A stretch of DNA of 64,000 nt from assembly GCF_002139875.1 (NCBI RefSeq), contig NZ_CP018793.1, forward strand, positions 1 through 64,000, read 5' to 3'. Positions 43,328 to 53,243 of the stretch are shown piece after piece (positions within the stretch are counted from its first letter, which is position 1; the number at the start of each line of letters is the position of its first letter). Below the pieces are notes generated by a model, which did no database searches, had not been told where the DNA came from, and saw only the letters and a program-made list of their open reading frames with translations. This DNA comes from Campylobacter vicugnae. GTDB lineage: Bacteria; Campylobacterota; Campylobacteria; Campylobacterales; Campylobacteraceae. A program made the position numbers and the translations under genes.

Positions 43328-43666
43328 ATGAGTAGAGCAATTATTAAATTCATCAGACTATCTCCAACAAAAGCTAGATTAATAGCTAATGAAGTTCAAG
43401 GTATGAATGCTGAATTAGCATTAGCAAGCCTTAGCTTTATGCCAAATCGTGGTGCAAAATATATCGCAAATGCAATCAGTTCTGCTGTTGCAAATGGCGG
43501 TTTTGAGCCTGAAGAGGTAGTTGTGAAAAGTTGTAGAGTAGATGCAGGTCCTGTATTAAAAAGATTCCGCCCAAGAGCAAGAGGAAGCGCAAGTAGAATT
43601 CGCAAACCTACTAGTCATATCTTAGTAGAAGTAGCTAAACCAGCAAAAACAGAGAAGGAAGCATAA
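43328..43666 (+). CDS. rplV: Ribosomal protein L22 (uL22)
   Basis: A 112-residue 50S protein lining the exit tunnel, where the tip loop [20 protein letters not shown] is intact. A site of macrolide-resistance changes elsewhere; none can be judged here. AAGGGGAAGTT upstream. Confidence 0.98.
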   Translation: MSRAIIKFIRLSPTKARLIANEVQGMNAELALASLSFMPNRGAKYIANAISSAVANGGFEPEEVVVKSCRVDAGPVLKRFRPRARGSASRIRKPTSHILVEVAKPAKTEKEA

Positions 43667-43667
43667 A

Positions 43668-44366
43668 ATGGGACAAAAAGTTAATCCAATAGGTCTTAGA
43701 CTAGGTATAAATAGAAACTGGGAGTCTAGATGGTTTCCATCAAAAGCAACTCTTCCAGAAAACATAGGCGAAGACTATAAAATAAGAAAATTCCTAAAAG
43801 CTAAGCTATATTATGCTGGTGTTAGCCAAATTTTAGTTGAAAGAACAGCTAAAAAATTAAGAGTAACAGTAGTGGCTGCTCGTCCTGGTATTATCATCGG
43901 TAAAAAAGGTGGCGAAGTAGAAAATTTAAGATTAGAAGTTGCTAAACTAGTCAATAAAGATGTAGCTATTAACATTAAAGAAGAACGTAAAGCAGGTAGC
44001 TCAGCTCAATTAGCAGCTGAAAATGTTGCTATGCAACTAGAGCGTCGTGTGGCGTTCCGCCGTGCTATGAAAAAAGTAATCCAAGGTGCTCAAAAAGCTG
44101 GTGCCAAAGGTATTAAAGTAAGCGTAGCAGGTCGTTTAGGTGGTGCTGAAATGGCTAGAACTGAGTGGTATCTAGAAGGCCGTGTACCTCTACACACTTT
44201 AAGAGCTAGAATAGATTATGGTTTTGCTGAAGCTCACACAACTTATGGTAACATAGGTGTAAAAGTATGGATATTTAAAGGTGAAGTACTTCAAAAAGGT
44301 ATCCAAGAGCAAAAGAGCGAAGAGACAGCTCCTAAAAAAGCAAAACGCGCTAGAAGGGGTAAATAA
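43668..44366 (+). CDS. rpsC: Ribosomal protein S3 (uS3)
   Basis: A 232-residue 30S protein with a KH domain ([20 protein letters not shown]) and the C-terminal [26 protein letters not shown]. The tail is rich in Lys/Arg. Its stop shares one base with the rplP ATG. Confidence 0.99.
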   Translation: MGQKVNPIGLRLGINRNWESRWFPSKATLPENIGEDYKIRKFLKAKLYYAGVSQILVERTAKKLRVTVVAARPGIIIGKKGGEVENLRLEVAKLVNKDVAINIKEERKAGSSAQLAAENVAMQLERRVAFRRAMKKVIQGAQKAGAKGIKVSVAGRLGGAEMARTEWYLEGRVPLHTLRARIDYGFAEAHTTYGNIGVKVWIFKGEVLQKGIQEQKSEETAPKKAKRARRGK

Positions 44367-44791
44367 TGTTATTACCAAAAAGAACGAAATATCGTAAAAT
44401 GATGAAAGGCCGCAATCGTGGCTATGCAACTCGTGGTACAGCTCTAGCACTTGGCGAATTCGGTTTAAAAGCTGTAGAAGCTGGCAGAATAAACTCTCGC
44501 CAAATAGAGTCAGCTCGTCAAGCATATACTCGTCATGTTAAAAGACAAGCTAAAACTTGGATTAGAGTATTCCCAGATAAGCCTATTACTAAAAAACCTT
44601 TAGAAACTCGTATGGGTAAAGGTAAAGGTGGCGTTGAAGAGTGGGTAATGAATATCAAACCTGGTAGAATAATTTTCGAAATGGCTGGAGTATCTGAAGA
44701 GCTTGCTAGAGAGGCTCTAACATTGGCTATGCACAAACTACCATTTAAAACTAAGTTTGTAACAAGAGAGAGCGAAAATGAAATATACTGA
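44366..44791 (+). CDS. rplP: Ribosomal protein L16 (uL16)
   Basis: A 141-residue 50S protein near the A site. [19 protein letters not shown], then [14 protein letters not shown] and [15 protein letters not shown] are diagnostic. It overlaps rpmC by 14 bp. Confidence 0.99.
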   Translation: MLLPKRTKYRKMMKGRNRGYATRGTALALGEFGLKAVEAGRINSRQIESARQAYTRHVKRQAKTWIRVFPDKPITKKPLETRMGKGKGGVEEWVMNIKPGRIIFEMAGVSEELAREALTLAMHKLPFKTKFVTRESENEIY

Positions 44792-44963
44792 TATAAGTGG
44801 AAAAAATTTAAGCGAACTTAACGCTTTATTAAAAGAGAAAAAGGTGCTTTTATTTACACTTAGACAAAAGCTAAAAACTATGCAGCTAACTAACCCTAAT
44901 GAGATCAGAGAAACTAAAAAAGATATCGCTAGGATTAATACTGCAATTAGCGCTGCGAAGTAA
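44778..44963 (+). CDS. rpmC: Ribosomal protein L29 (uL29)
   Basis: A 61-residue helical-hairpin 50S protein. It starts inside the end of rplP (14-bp overlap). [22 protein letters not shown] and the helical [17 protein letters not shown] fit the family. Confidence 0.96.
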   Translation: MKYTDISGKNLSELNALLKEKKVLLFTLRQKLKTMQLTNPNEIRETKKDIARINTAISAAK

Positions 44964-44973
44964 GGGGTAAATG

Positions 44974-45231
44974 ATGGCAGTAGAAATGAAAAGAGAAATT
45001 CAAGGTGTCGTAGTAGCGATAGCTGGGAATAAAACTGCAACTATATTAGTTGAAAGAAGAGTTATGCACCCAAGATATCACAAATTTGTAAAACGCTTTA
45101 AAAAGTATCTAGTCCATGATGAAAAAAATGTACTAAAAGTTGGAGATACTATATCAGCTGTTGAGTGCAGACCGCTAAGCGCTAGAAAAAATTTCCGCTT
45201 ACAATCAGTTTTGAAAACAGGAGTTGAATAA
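44974..45231 (+). CDS. rpsQ: Ribosomal protein S17 (uS17)
   Basis: An 85-residue 30S OB-fold protein from the second of two tandem ATGs, chosen for spacing from [30 protein letters not shown] and [22 protein letters not shown] are conserved. Shares one base with rplN. Confidence 0.96.
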   Translation: MAVEMKREIQGVVVAIAGNKTATILVERRVMHPRYHKFVKRFKKYLVHDEKNVLKVGDTISAVECRPLSARKNFRLQSVLKTGVE

Positions 45232-45599
45232 TGATACAAAGTTTTACAAGACTAGCAGTAGCAGATAACAGTGGCGCAAAAGAGCTAATGTGTATAAAAG
45301 TTTTAGGTGGTAGCAAAAGACGATATGCAAGCCTTGGCGATGTTATCGTTTGCTCAGTTAAGAAAGCTCTACCAAATGGCAAAATTAAAAAAGGTCAGGT
45401 AGTAAAAGCAGTAGTTGTAAGAACAAAAAAAGAGGTTCAAAGAGACAATGGTTCTTTAATCCGTTTTGATGAAAATGCTGCTGTTATTCTTGATAATAAA
45501 AGAGAACCAGTAGGTACTCGTATATTTGGCCCAGTGGGTAGAGAAGTAAGATATGCGAATTTTATGAAAATCGTATCTCTTGCACCGGAGGTTCTATAA
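45231..45599 (+). CDS. rplN: Ribosomal protein L14 (uL14)
   Basis: A 122-residue 50S protein. [27 protein letters not shown] and FGPVGREVR are the signatures. TAATG overlaps at both ends tie it to rpsQ and rplX. Confidence 0.99.
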   Translation: MIQSFTRLAVADNSGAKELMCIKVLGGSKRRYASLGDVIVCSVKKALPNGKIKKGQVVKAVVVRTKKEVQRDNGSLIRFDENAAVILDNKREPVGTRIFGPVGREVRYANFMKIVSLAPEVL

Positions 45600-45832
45600 T
45601 GGCAGTAAAATATAAAATCAAAAAAGGCGATGAAGTAAAAGTAATCGCAGGCGATGACAAAGGTAAAGTTGCTAAAGTTTTAGCAGTACTTCCTAAAAAA
45701 GGTCAAGTAATAGTAGAAGGTGTAAAAGTTGCTAAAAAAGCTGTAAAACCAAGCGAAAAAAATCCTAATGGTGGCTTTATAAGCAAAGAGATGCCTATTG
45801 ATATTTCAAATGTAAGCAAAGTTGAGGGCTAA
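45599..45832 (+). CDS. rplX: Ribosomal protein L24 (uL24)
   Basis: A 77-residue 50S assembly initiator with the KOW motif [20 protein letters not shown] near residues 8-27. It is short, lacking the longer C-terminal part found in some bacteria. TAATG overlap with rplN. Confidence 0.98.
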   Translation: MAVKYKIKKGDEVKVIAGDDKGKVAKVLAVLPKKGQVIVEGVKVAKKAVKPSEKNPNGGFISKEMPIDISNVSKVEG

Positions 45833-45834
45833 GT

Positions 45835-46377
45835 ATGAGATTAAAAACTAAATACGCAGAGAGTATTAAACCAGCTTTAGTTAAAGAATTTGATATTAAA
45901 AACCCTATGCTTATACCAGCAATTGAAAAAATCGTAATTAGCGTTGGTGCTGGCGAAGGAGCAAAAGATCAAAAATTGCTTCAAAATATGGCTGATACTA
46001 TATCTTTGATAGCTGGTCAAAAAGCAGTTGTTACAAATGCTAAAAAGTCAGTAGCTGGTTTTAAAGTACGTGAAGGCTTCCCAGTAGGTATCAAAGTAAC
46101 TCTAAGAAAAGAGCAAATGTATGCATTCTTAGATAAGCTAATCAGCGTTGCACTTCCTAGGGTAAAAGACTTCCGCGGTCTTCCTAGAGATGGATTTGAT
46201 GGTCGTGGTAATTATAACTTTGGTTTAAATGAACAACTAATGTTCCCAGAAGTTGTATATGATCAAATTCTAAGAACACATGGTATGAATATAACTATAG
46301 TTACAACAGCACCAGATGACAAGCAAGCGTTCAAACTACTTGAACTATTTGGCATTCCATTTGCAAAAGGAAAGTAA
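45835..46377 (+). CDS. rplE: Ribosomal protein L5 (uL5)
   Basis: A 180-residue 50S protein that binds 5S rRNA. It includes [23 protein letters not shown] and [18 protein letters not shown]. One base before the rpsN ATG. Confidence 0.99.
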   Translation: MRLKTKYAESIKPALVKEFDIKNPMLIPAIEKIVISVGAGEGAKDQKLLQNMADTISLIAGQKAVVTNAKKSVAGFKVREGFPVGIKVTLRKEQMYAFLDKLISVALPRVKDFRGLPRDGFDGRGNYNFGLNEQLMFPEVVYDQILRTHGMNITIVTTAPDDKQAFKLLELFGIPFAKGK

Positions 46378-46378
46378 T

Positions 46379-46564
46379 ATGGCAAAAAAATCAATGATAG
46401 CAAAAGCAGCACGCAAACCTAAATTTAGCGTGCGTGGATACACTAGATGTCAAATTTGTGGTCGCCCACACTCTGTTTATAAAGATTTTGGAATTTGCCG
46501 TGTGTGCCTAAGAAAAATGGCTAACGAAGGACTAATACCAGGTCTTAAAAAAGCAAGTTGGTAA
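46379..46564 (+). CDS. rpsN: Ribosomal protein S14, zinc-binding type Z (uS14)
   Basis: A 61-residue 30S protein of the short zinc form: Cys24, Cys27, Cys40 and Cys43 in CQICGRP...CRVC. The start is [10 protein letters not shown] at 46379 because AAAGGAAAG lies just ahead; an earlier in-frame ATG would run inside rplE. C. jejuni-type ribosomes use this form too, to my knowledge. Confidence 0.97.
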   Translation: MAKKSMIAKAARKPKFSVRGYTRCQICGRPHSVYKDFGICRVCLRKMANEGLIPGLKKASW

Positions 46565-46574
46565 GGGAAGCAAT

Positions 46575-46970
46575 ATGATAAATGATTTAATTTCAGATGG
46601 ATTAACACGCATTAGAAATGCAGCTATGAGAAGATTAGATACAACTCAACTTTTACACTCAAATGTTGTTGAGGCTACTCTAAAAATTCTAGCGCAAAAA
46701 GGTTATATCGAGAGCTATAATGTAATTGAAGAGAATAATAAAAAATTCATTAATGTAGTTCTAAAATATGATGAGCGTGGCAGAAGCGTGATAAATGAGC
46801 TAAAAAGAGTTTCAAAACCAGGAAGAAGAGTTTATCAAGGTAAAGATGAAATTAAAAGATTCAAAAATGGTTATGGAACAATCATCGTTAGTACTAGCAA
46901 GGGCGTTTTAAGCAATGATGAAGCGCATAAAGCTGGTGTTGGCGGCGAAGTACTTTGCAGCGTTTGGTAA
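46575..46970 (+). CDS. rpsH: Ribosomal protein S8 (uS8)
   Basis: A 131-residue 30S protein. [16 protein letters not shown] and the [23 protein letters not shown] signature are present. In E. coli S8 regulates the spc operon; here it precedes an unusual 112-bp gap with hairpins. Confidence 0.98.
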   Translation: MINDLISDGLTRIRNAAMRRLDTTQLLHSNVVEATLKILAQKGYIESYNVIEENNKKFINVVLKYDERGRSVINELKRVSKPGRRVYQGKDEIKRFKNGYGTIIVSTSKGVLSNDEAHKAGVGGEVLCSVW

Positions 46971-47082
46971 TAGTTGAATTGGCTTTTGAGTTTAAATTTA
47001 AAACTCAAGGCTAATCTTTTTATGGCATTGGGTATCCATTCGCACAGCGTAGAAATACCCTAGACAAGTAAAAAGGAAAAAT
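46971..47082 (+). promoter_or_regulatory. Hairpin-rich spacer between rpsH and rplF
   Basis: Elsewhere in this cluster genes touch, so 112 bp is exceptional. Stem TTGAGTTT/AAACTCAA (46986-47008) is extended by G-C pairs on both sides and followed by a T-rich run. GGGTAT (47030-47035) can pair with ATACCC (47055-47060). This looks like an attenuator or internal leader for L6 and later genes. Confidence 0.5.
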
Positions 47083-47619
47083 ATGTCAAGAATTGGAAAA
47101 CAGCCAATATCTATTCCAAGTGGTTTAGATGTTAGTTTAAATGGTTCAGTTTTAGTGTTTAAAAAGGGCAATGCTACTAAAGAATTAGACACTAAAGGTA
47201 ATGTTAATGTAGAAGTTAAAGATGGTAATATCACATTTGCTAGCAAAGGTGATGATAGACAAAGTAGAGCATACTGGGGTACATACCGTGCGTTAGCTAA
47301 TAATATAGTAATTGGCTTAACAGCTGGATTTACTAGACAATTAGAGATTAATGGTGTTGGTTATAAAGCTGCAGCAAAAGATAAAGTACTAGAACTAGCT
47401 CTAGGTTTTTCACATCCTATTAACTACGAACTTCCTGAAGGTGTTGAAGTAAGCGTTGAGAAAAACATTATCACTATTAAAGGTAGCGATAAACAAGTAG
47501 TTGGCCAAGTAGCAGCTGAAGTAAGAGGCTTTAGACCGCCAGAGCCATATAAAGGCAAAGGTGTTAAATATGTCGAAGAGCGCATAATCCGTAAAGCCGG
47601 TAAAACATCTAAGAAATAA
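47083..47619 (+). CDS. rplF: Ribosomal protein L6 (uL6)
   Basis: A 178-residue 50S protein of two repeated alpha/beta domains. [14 protein letters not shown] and the signature [17 protein letters not shown] are present. AAAAAGGAAAAAT forms the ribosome-binding site. Confidence 0.99.
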   Translation: MSRIGKQPISIPSGLDVSLNGSVLVFKKGNATKELDTKGNVNVEVKDGNITFASKGDDRQSRAYWGTYRALANNIVIGLTAGFTRQLEINGVGYKAAAKDKVLELALGFSHPINYELPEGVEVSVEKNIITIKGSDKQVVGQVAAEVRGFRPPEPYKGKGVKYVEERIIRKAGKTSKK

Positions 47620-47628
47620 GGGTAAGCA

Positions 47629-47985
47629 ATGGTAGCAAACGTATTAAAAAGAAAATTATCTCTAAGAATTAAGAGAAAAAGAAGAATTAGAGCTAAAATT
47701 AGCGGTACTCCAACTTGCCCTAGAATTTCTATATTCAAATCTAATAGAACTCTATACGTCCAAGCGATAGAAGATATCAACGCTACAACACTTTGTGCTA
47801 GCGATGGTAGAAAACTAGGCATCAAAGCAAATAAAGCTGGCGCAGCAGTATTAGCTAAAGATATTGCTAGCAAGCTAGATAAAGCTGGAATCAAAGAAGC
47901 GGTATTTGATAGAAATGGCTATCTATATCATGGTGTAGTTGCAGCATTTGCTGAAGCTCTAAGAGAAAATGGCATTAAGCTATAA
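47629..47985 (+). CDS. rplR: Ribosomal protein L18 (uL18)
   Basis: A 118-residue 50S protein that binds 5S rRNA. The basic N-terminus [20 protein letters not shown] and the C-terminal [23 protein letters not shown] fit the family. Confidence 0.98.
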   Translation: MVANVLKRKLSLRIKRKRRIRAKISGTPTCPRISIFKSNRTLYVQAIEDINATTLCASDGRKLGIKANKAGAAVLAKDIASKLDKAGIKEAVFDRNGYLYHGVVAAFAEALRENGIKL

Positions 47986-47999
47986 CGCAAGGATTGTTG

Positions 48000-48443
48000 A
48001 TGGAAAAGTATAATAGAGAAGAATTCGAAGAAGTAATCGTCGATATTGGTCGCGTTACTAAGGTTGTTAAAGGCGGTAGAAGATTTAGATTTACAGCTCT
48101 TGTTGTTGTAGGTGATAAAAAAGGACGCGTAGGCTTTGGTTTTGGTAAAGCTAAAGAGGTTCCAGATGCTATGAGAAAAGCAACTGATGATGCGTTTAAA
48201 AATATCGTTGAAGTTAAATTAAAAGGAAGTACTATTCCTCACGATATCGAAGTTAAATACAACGCAAGTAGAATTCTACTAAAACCAGCTAGCGAAGGTA
48301 CCGGAGTTATCGCTGGTGGTGGCGCTCGTCCAGTTGTAGAGTTAGCAGGTATTAAAAACATACTTACTAAATCTCTTGGTTCAAACAACTCTGCAAATGT
48401 TGTTCGTGCTACAATTAAAGCGTTAAGTATGCTAAAAGGTTAA
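48000..48443 (+). CDS. rpsE: Ribosomal protein S5 (uS5)
   Basis: A 147-residue 30S protein controlling decoding fidelity. ATG at 48000 ([11 protein letters not shown]) is preferred over two TTG codons upstream because AAGGA then has correct spacing. [22 protein letters not shown] and [16 protein letters not shown] are conserved. Confidence 0.98.
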   Translation: MEKYNREEFEEVIVDIGRVTKVVKGGRRFRFTALVVVGDKKGRVGFGFGKAKEVPDAMRKATDDAFKNIVEVKLKGSTIPHDIEVKYNASRILLKPASEGTGVIAGGGARPVVELAGIKNILTKSLGSNNSANVVRATIKALSMLKG

Positions 48444-48452
48444 GGAGAGAGC

Positions 48453-48854
48453 ATGGGATTAGAAAATTTACAAAAAGCCGCAGGCTCAACTCGCAATACT
48501 AAAAGAATTGGTCGTGGACAAGGTAGTGGCTGGGGTAAAACAGCTACAAAAGGTGGTAAAGGTCAAACAGCTAGAAAAGGTTATAATGAAAAAAGAGGTT
48601 TTGAAGGCGGTCAGCAACCACTTCAAAGAAGACTACCAAAAGTAGGCTTTACTTCTAAATTTGAAAAACCATATGCAATTAGCATTGACAAAAACCCTGC
48701 TATTAAAGAGTTAAGCGAGATCACACTAGATACTCTTAAAACAGTACATAAATTCTCAAATAGCATCAAAAAAGTTAAACTAATTGGTGCTGGAGCTAAA
48801 GATTTAGCTTCTAAAATTAAAGATGAGAATATAAAGGTAACTGGAAATAACTAA
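48453..48854 (+). CDS. rplO: Ribosomal protein L15 (uL15)
   Basis: A 133-residue 50S protein. It has [24 protein letters not shown] and [18 protein letters not shown]. Shares a base with the secY ATG, as usual for the spc operon. Confidence 0.98.
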   Translation: MGLENLQKAAGSTRNTKRIGRGQGSGWGKTATKGGKGQTARKGYNEKRGFEGGQQPLQRRLPKVGFTSKFEKPYAISIDKNPAIKELSEITLDTLKTVHKFSNSIKKVKLIGAGAKDLASKIKDENIKVTGNN

Positions 48855-50116
48855 TGAACAGAGCATTAATCAACAAGATATTAATTACGCTTGGATTTTT
48901 GTTTGCTTATCGGGTGCTGGCTTATGTGCCAGTACCTGGTGTAAATATTGATGTTATTAGGGAATTTTTCACTTCAAATAGTTCAAATGCACTTGGTATG
49001 TTTAATATGTTTAGCGGTGGCGCTGCTGAGCGTTTAAGCATTATCTCACTAGGTATTATGCCTTATATTACAGCTTCTATTATTATGGAGCTTTTGGCAG
49101 CTACATTTCCAAATTTAGGTAAAATGAAAAAAGAGCGTGATGGTATGCAAAAATATATGCAAATTATCCGCTATGCTACTATAGTAATCACTGTTATACA
49201 AGCTATTGGTGTAAGTATTGGCTTGCAAAGTTTAACTGGTAGAGACGGTGCAAGTGCTATAATGATAGATATGAATTTATTTATTGGTATTAGCTGTGTT
49301 TCTATGCTAACTGGTACAATGCTGCTTATGTGGATAGGTGAGCAAATTACTCAAAGAGGCATTGGAAATGGTATAAGTCTTATCATTTTTGCTGGTATAG
49401 TAAGCGGTATTCCAAGTGCTATTGGTGGTACGATTGATTTAGTAAATACTGGCGAGTTAAATTTCTTAGTAGTTATCGCAATTGCTTTAGTGATATTAGC
49501 TACTGTAGGCGTGGTAATTTATGTAGAAATGGGCGAGAGAAGAGTGCCAATTTCATATTCTCGTAAGACTGTTATGCAAAATCAAAATAAGAGAATAATG
49601 AACTATATTCCAATTAAAGTAAATCTTAGTGGTGTTATTCCACCAATTTTTGCTAGTGCTATTTTAATGTTCCCTGGGACAATTTTGCAGGCAAGTACAA
49701 ATGAGTTTATAGTAGCTATCAATGATTTTTTAAATCCAAATAGTTACTTTTTTAATATTTTAACATTTTTGTTTATTCTATTTTTTGCATATTTTTACGC
49801 TTCGATTACATTTAATGCAAAAGATATAAGCGAAAATTTAAAAAGACAAGGTGGATTTATCCCTGGTGTTAGACCTGGTGAAAGTACAGCTAATTTCTTA
49901 AATGAAGTAGCAAGTAGGCTTACATTAACTGGTTCTATATATTTAGGTCTTATCTCGACTCTGCCTTGGGTTTTAGTTAAATTTATGGGCGTACCATTTT
50001 ATTTTGGTGGTACATCTGTGCTAATCGTAGTTCAAGTAGCGCTTGATACAATGAGAAAGATAGAAGCTCAAGTATATATGAGCAAGTATCAAACTCTAAG
50101 TGCAGTTGGACTATAA
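48854..50116 (+). CDS. secY: Preprotein translocase subunit SecY
   Basis: Channel-forming subunit of the Sec translocon. The 420-residue protein has ten predicted helices, the plug region near 60-75, GIMPYITASIIMELL, and the C-terminal loop GFIPGVRPGESTANFLNEV. It is the last Sec gene here, followed immediately by map. adk, which often lies between secY and map, is absent. Confidence 0.98.
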   Translation: MNRALINKILITLGFLFAYRVLAYVPVPGVNIDVIREFFTSNSSNALGMFNMFSGGAAERLSIISLGIMPYITASIIMELLAATFPNLGKMKKERDGMQKYMQIIRYATIVITVIQAIGVSIGLQSLTGRDGASAIMIDMNLFIGISCVSMLTGTMLLMWIGEQITQRGIGNGISLIIFAGIVSGIPSAIGGTIDLVNTGELNFLVVIAIALVILATVGVVIYVEMGERRVPISYSRKTVMQNQNKRIMNYIPIKVNLSGVIPPIFASAILMFPGTILQASTNEFIVAINDFLNPNSYFFNILTFLFILFFAYFYASITFNAKDISENLKRQGGFIPGVRPGESTANFLNEVASRLTLTGSIYLGLISTLPWVLVKFMGVPFYFGGTSVLIVVQVALDTMRKIEAQVYMSKYQTLSAVGL

Positions 50117-50117
50117 T

Positions 50118-50879
50118 ATGGCTATAGGTATTAAAACTTTAAAAGAGATAGATAGTATGCGCGCGGCTAATAAAATAGTCGCGGCTACTTTAGATCATCT
50201 TCACACAATCATTCAGCCTGGAATTTCGCTACTTGAAATTGATAAAATTTGCGAAGATATGATAATTGCTGCTGGAGCTAAACCTGCGTTTAAAGGGCTT
50301 TATGGATTTCCTAATACTGCTTGTATTAGCGTAAATGAAGTAGTAATACATGGGATTCCAAATAACTATATTTTGCAAGATGGTGATATAGTTTCAGTAG
50401 ATATTGGTTCAAATTTAAATGGTTTTTTTGGCGATAGTGCTAGAACATATCCAGTAGGTAATATCTCAAAAAGCGATGAAGATCTCATAGCTTGTAGTAA
50501 AGACGCTCTATATTATGCTATTGATGAAATTAAAGTTGGTATGCATTTTAAAGAGCTATGTTATAAACTTGAGCAGTTTATCTTGGGTCGCGGATATGTG
50601 CCTTTAAGGGGATTTTGTGGGCATGGTATAGGTCGCAGACCTCACGAAGAACCTGAAATTCCAAACTATTTAGAAGGAACAACTCCAAAAGCTGGTCCAA
50701 AAATTAAAAATGGTATGGTGTTTTGCATTGAGCCGATGATCTGTCAAAAAGATGGAACACCAAAGATTGCAGCAGACAAATGGACAGTTACTAGCGTAGA
50801 TGGATTGCGAACAAGTCACTATGAACACTGCGTAGCTGTAATAAATGGTAGGGCTGAGATACTTAGCGTAGCTGATTGA
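50118..50879 (+). CDS. map: Methionine aminopeptidase, type I
   Basis: Removes the initiator Met from nascent proteins. The 253-residue pita-bread enzyme shows VDIGSNLNGFFGDSARTY (Asp ligands), GHGIGRRPHEEPEIPN (His), FCIEPMI (Glu) and the final Glu in HYEHCVAV. The start at 50118 (MAIGIKT) is used; an in-frame Met 18 bp earlier lies in secY. Follows secY by one base. Confidence 0.97.
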   Translation: MAIGIKTLKEIDSMRAANKIVAATLDHLHTIIQPGISLLEIDKICEDMIIAAGAKPAFKGLYGFPNTACISVNEVVIHGIPNNYILQDGDIVSVDIGSNLNGFFGDSARTYPVGNISKSDEDLIACSKDALYYAIDEIKVGMHFKELCYKLEQFILGRGYVPLRGFCGHGIGRRPHEEPEIPNYLEGTTPKAGPKIKNGMVFCIEPMICQKDGTPKIAADKWTVTSVDGLRTSHYEHCVAVINGRAEILSVAD

Positions 50880-50918
50880 AATTTATTTAAATTTAAGAGT
50901 TTATTTAAGGAGATAAAT

Positions 50919-51137
50919 TTGGCAAAAGATGATGTAATAGAGATAGATGGTAATGTAGTAGAGGCTTTACCTAATGCTACATTTAAAGTAGAACTTGATA
51001 ATAAGCATATAATTTTATGCCATATAGCTGGTAAGATGAGAATGCACTATATCAAGATTATGCCAGGCGACAGGGTTAAGGTAGAATTAACTCCATATAG
51101 CTTAGATAAAGGTAGAATCACATATCGTTATAAATAA
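50919..51137 (+). CDS. infA: Translation initiation factor IF-1
   Basis: A 72-residue OB-fold factor that blocks the A site during initiation. It starts with [25 protein letters not shown], and ends [23 protein letters not shown] is a strong binding site. In relatives I recall, rpmJ and rpsM follow directly; here a regulator and hcp intervene. Confidence 0.97.
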
Positions 51138-51140
51138 TGC

Positions 51141-51758
51141 ATGATAAATGATTTAAAAGATAAACTCAAAAGACTTGGTGTAGTTTCGCAGGATTTAGAT
51201 AGAATAGAAGAATTTTTGCAAATTAGAAAATTTAACGATGGTGAGCTACTTACAAAGAGTCATTATGGACTTTTGATAATTGGTTCTGGGCGTCTTAGAG
51301 TTTATACTATTTTTGGCAGTCAAGAAAAGACAATTCTCACCCTTGAAAAGGGTGATGAGTGGGTAATATGCCAAATTTGCACTCAAAAATCACTTCAGTT
51401 AGAGTTAAATCTTCAAGCGCTCGGTGATTTAGAAATTATTACAATTCCAGATAATATTTTTAGAGGTTTAAGGGAGAAATATCCTAAGCTTAGTGAGTAT
51501 ATTTTAACTATTTTTGCTAAGCAATTTGCTAAGAGTATAGAGGTGGCTTCAAAAAGTAAAACTATACCGTTTCGTGATAGGCTGGTTGAATTTATCAAAA
51601 ATAATGCTATAAATGGCAGCATAGATATTACTCATCAGCAAATAGCAAATCATCTAGGCGTAACAAGAGAGAGCGTATCTAAAAATCTTAAACAGCTAGA
51701 AAAAAATGGATTTTTAACTCTGTTAAGAGGTAAAATTTTTTTAAAAAATGTGAAGTGA
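51141..51758 (+). CDS. Crp/Fnr-family transcriptional regulator
   Basis: A 205-residue regulator with an N-terminal sensor beta-barrel (DGELLTKSHYGLLIIGSGRLRVY) and a C-terminal winged helix with Crp signature ITHQQIANHLGVTRESVSKNLKQLEKNG (about 164-191). It contains only two Cys (ICQICT at 77-80), which is too few for an Fnr-type cluster. It is 3 bp after infA and 62 bp ahead of hcp. This pattern resembles HcpR/NssR-type regulators of nitrosative-stress genes, an inference from position only. Confidence 0.83.
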   Translation: MINDLKDKLKRLGVVSQDLDRIEEFLQIRKFNDGELLTKSHYGLLIIGSGRLRVYTIFGSQEKTILTLEKGDEWVICQICTQKSLQLELNLQALGDLEIITIPDNIFRGLREKYPKLSEYILTIFAKQFAKSIEVASKSKTIPFRDRLVEFIKNNAINGSIDITHQQIANHLGVTRESVSKNLKQLEKNGFLTLLRGKIFLKNVK

Positions 51759-51820
51759 TTACATACAAAAATATAAAAATTCTATAAAATCTAAATTTAA
51801 TTTATTTTTAAAGGATTTTT

Positions 51821-53146
51821 ATGGATTTAGAGATGTTTTGTCATCAGTGCGAGATGAGTGCAAATGATGGCTGTGGCTCTAAGGGGCAAAGTATGGGAAC
51901 CTGTGGTAAAGATGCTACGCTAGCAAGACTACAAGATATGATGATATTTGCCCTAAAGGGCTTAAGTGCGTACCGCCATCATGCAAATGAATTAGGGGCC
52001 AATACAAAAAATGTAGATGATATAATGGCTCAAACTCTATATTTTACACTTACAAATATGAATTTCAATTTCGATCAGCACATTGAACAGCTACTAAAAG
52101 TAGGCAAGGCTGGTGTAGAAGTTATGGATATTTTAAGCAATGCTCATACTAACAAATTTGGTATTCCAGCTCCTGTGAAAATCAGTCAAAACAAAGCAGA
52201 AGGCAAAGCTATTTTAGTAAGCGGACATAATCTTCATGCGTTAAAAGAGTTGCTAGAACAGACTAAAGATAAAGGAATTAATATCTATACTCACTCTGAA
52301 ATGCTTCCAGCACATGGTTATCCAGAGCTTAAAAAGTATCCACACTTAAAAGGAAATTTAGGTAAGGCATGGTTTGATCAAACTGATCTTTTTAATAAAT
52401 TTGGTGGAGCTATCTTAATGACTACAAACTGCATTGTTCCACTTCGTAAAAGTGCTACATATAGCGATAGATTGTTTGGATATGATATTGCAAGTACTAA
52501 AGGCATAGCTCATATTAATGGTGATGATTTTACTCCGCTAATTAATAAGGCTTTAGAGCTTGATGATGTCAAAGGCTTTGATAGTGATGAAGTAATCAGC
52601 ACAGGTCATCACTATAAGGCTATTTTGCCTATGGCTGGTGAGATTTTAGAAGCGATTAAAAGTGGTAAAATTCGTAGATTTTTTGTTATAGCAGGATGCG
52701 ATGCACCAGGCAAAGGTAGAGAGTATTATAGAGAGCTAGCTCTTAGTGTGCCAAAAGATTGCGTGATATTAACTTCAAGCTGTGGTAAATTCAGATTTAA
52801 TGATATAGATTTTGGTCTAATTGAAGGGACAAATATCCCAAGATATTTAGATTTAGGTCAGTGCAATGATAGTAATGGTGGAGTAAAAATAGCTATGGCT
52901 TTAAGCGAAGCTACTGGAATTGCTATAAATGATTTACCACTTTCAATAGTGCTAATGTGGATGGAGCAAAAAGCTATAATAATCTTAGTAGCGCTCTTAT
53001 ATTTGGGTGTAAAAAATATACATATAGGACCTAGTTTGCCACAATTTTTAAATAGCGAAATACTAAATTTCTTAGTAGAAAAATATAATTTATCGCTAAT
53101 TGGCAAAGATCCAAAAGCGGATTTAGAGAAGTTTTTAAACTCTTAA
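51821..53146 (+). CDS. hcp: Hybrid-cluster protein / hydroxylamine reductase, short (class III-like)
   Basis: Redox enzyme of nitrosative-stress defence; NO or hydroxylamine reduction has been proposed for the family. At 441 residues it is over 100 shorter than E. coli Hcp, as in class III forms lacking the second helical bundle. N-terminal Cys7, Cys10, Cys18 and Cys28 (C-X2-C-X7-C-X9-C) would hold the proximal cluster. The hybrid-cluster blocks FVIAGCDAPGKGREYY, CVILTSSCGKFRFN, GQCNDSNG and WMEQKAI are intact. No hcr reductase lies beside it. AAAGGATTTTT precedes the ATG. Confidence 0.9.
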   Translation: MDLEMFCHQCEMSANDGCGSKGQSMGTCGKDATLARLQDMMIFALKGLSAYRHHANELGANTKNVDDIMAQTLYFTLTNMNFNFDQHIEQLLKVGKAGVEVMDILSNAHTNKFGIPAPVKISQNKAEGKAILVSGHNLHALKELLEQTKDKGINIYTHSEMLPAHGYPELKKYPHLKGNLGKAWFDQTDLFNKFGGAILMTTNCIVPLRKSATYSDRLFGYDIASTKGIAHINGDDFTPLINKALELDDVKGFDSDEVISTGHHYKAILPMAGEILEAIKSGKIRRFFVIAGCDAPGKGREYYRELALSVPKDCVILTSSCGKFRFNDIDFGLIEGTNIPRYLDLGQCNDSNGGVKIAMALSEATGIAINDLPLSIVLMWMEQKAIIILVALLYLGVKNIHIGPSLPQFLNSEILNFLVEKYNLSLIGKDPKADLEKFLNS

Positions 53147-53152
53147 GTTTTC

Positions 53153-53172
53153 AACAGGGCTACGGCTCTGTT
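53153..53172 (+). terminator. Terminator hairpin after hcp
   Basis: AACAGGGC (53153-53160), loop TACG, GCTCTGTT (53165-53172) with one G-U pair, 7 bp after the hcp stop, then an A/T-rich tail. It separates hcp from the rpmJ-rplQ operon. Confidence 0.75.
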
Positions 53173-53243
53173 AAATTTAAAAATTATTTTGATTATTTTT
53201 AGCTTTTAAATTCAAATTTATAAATTTTAAAGTATATTTTAGA

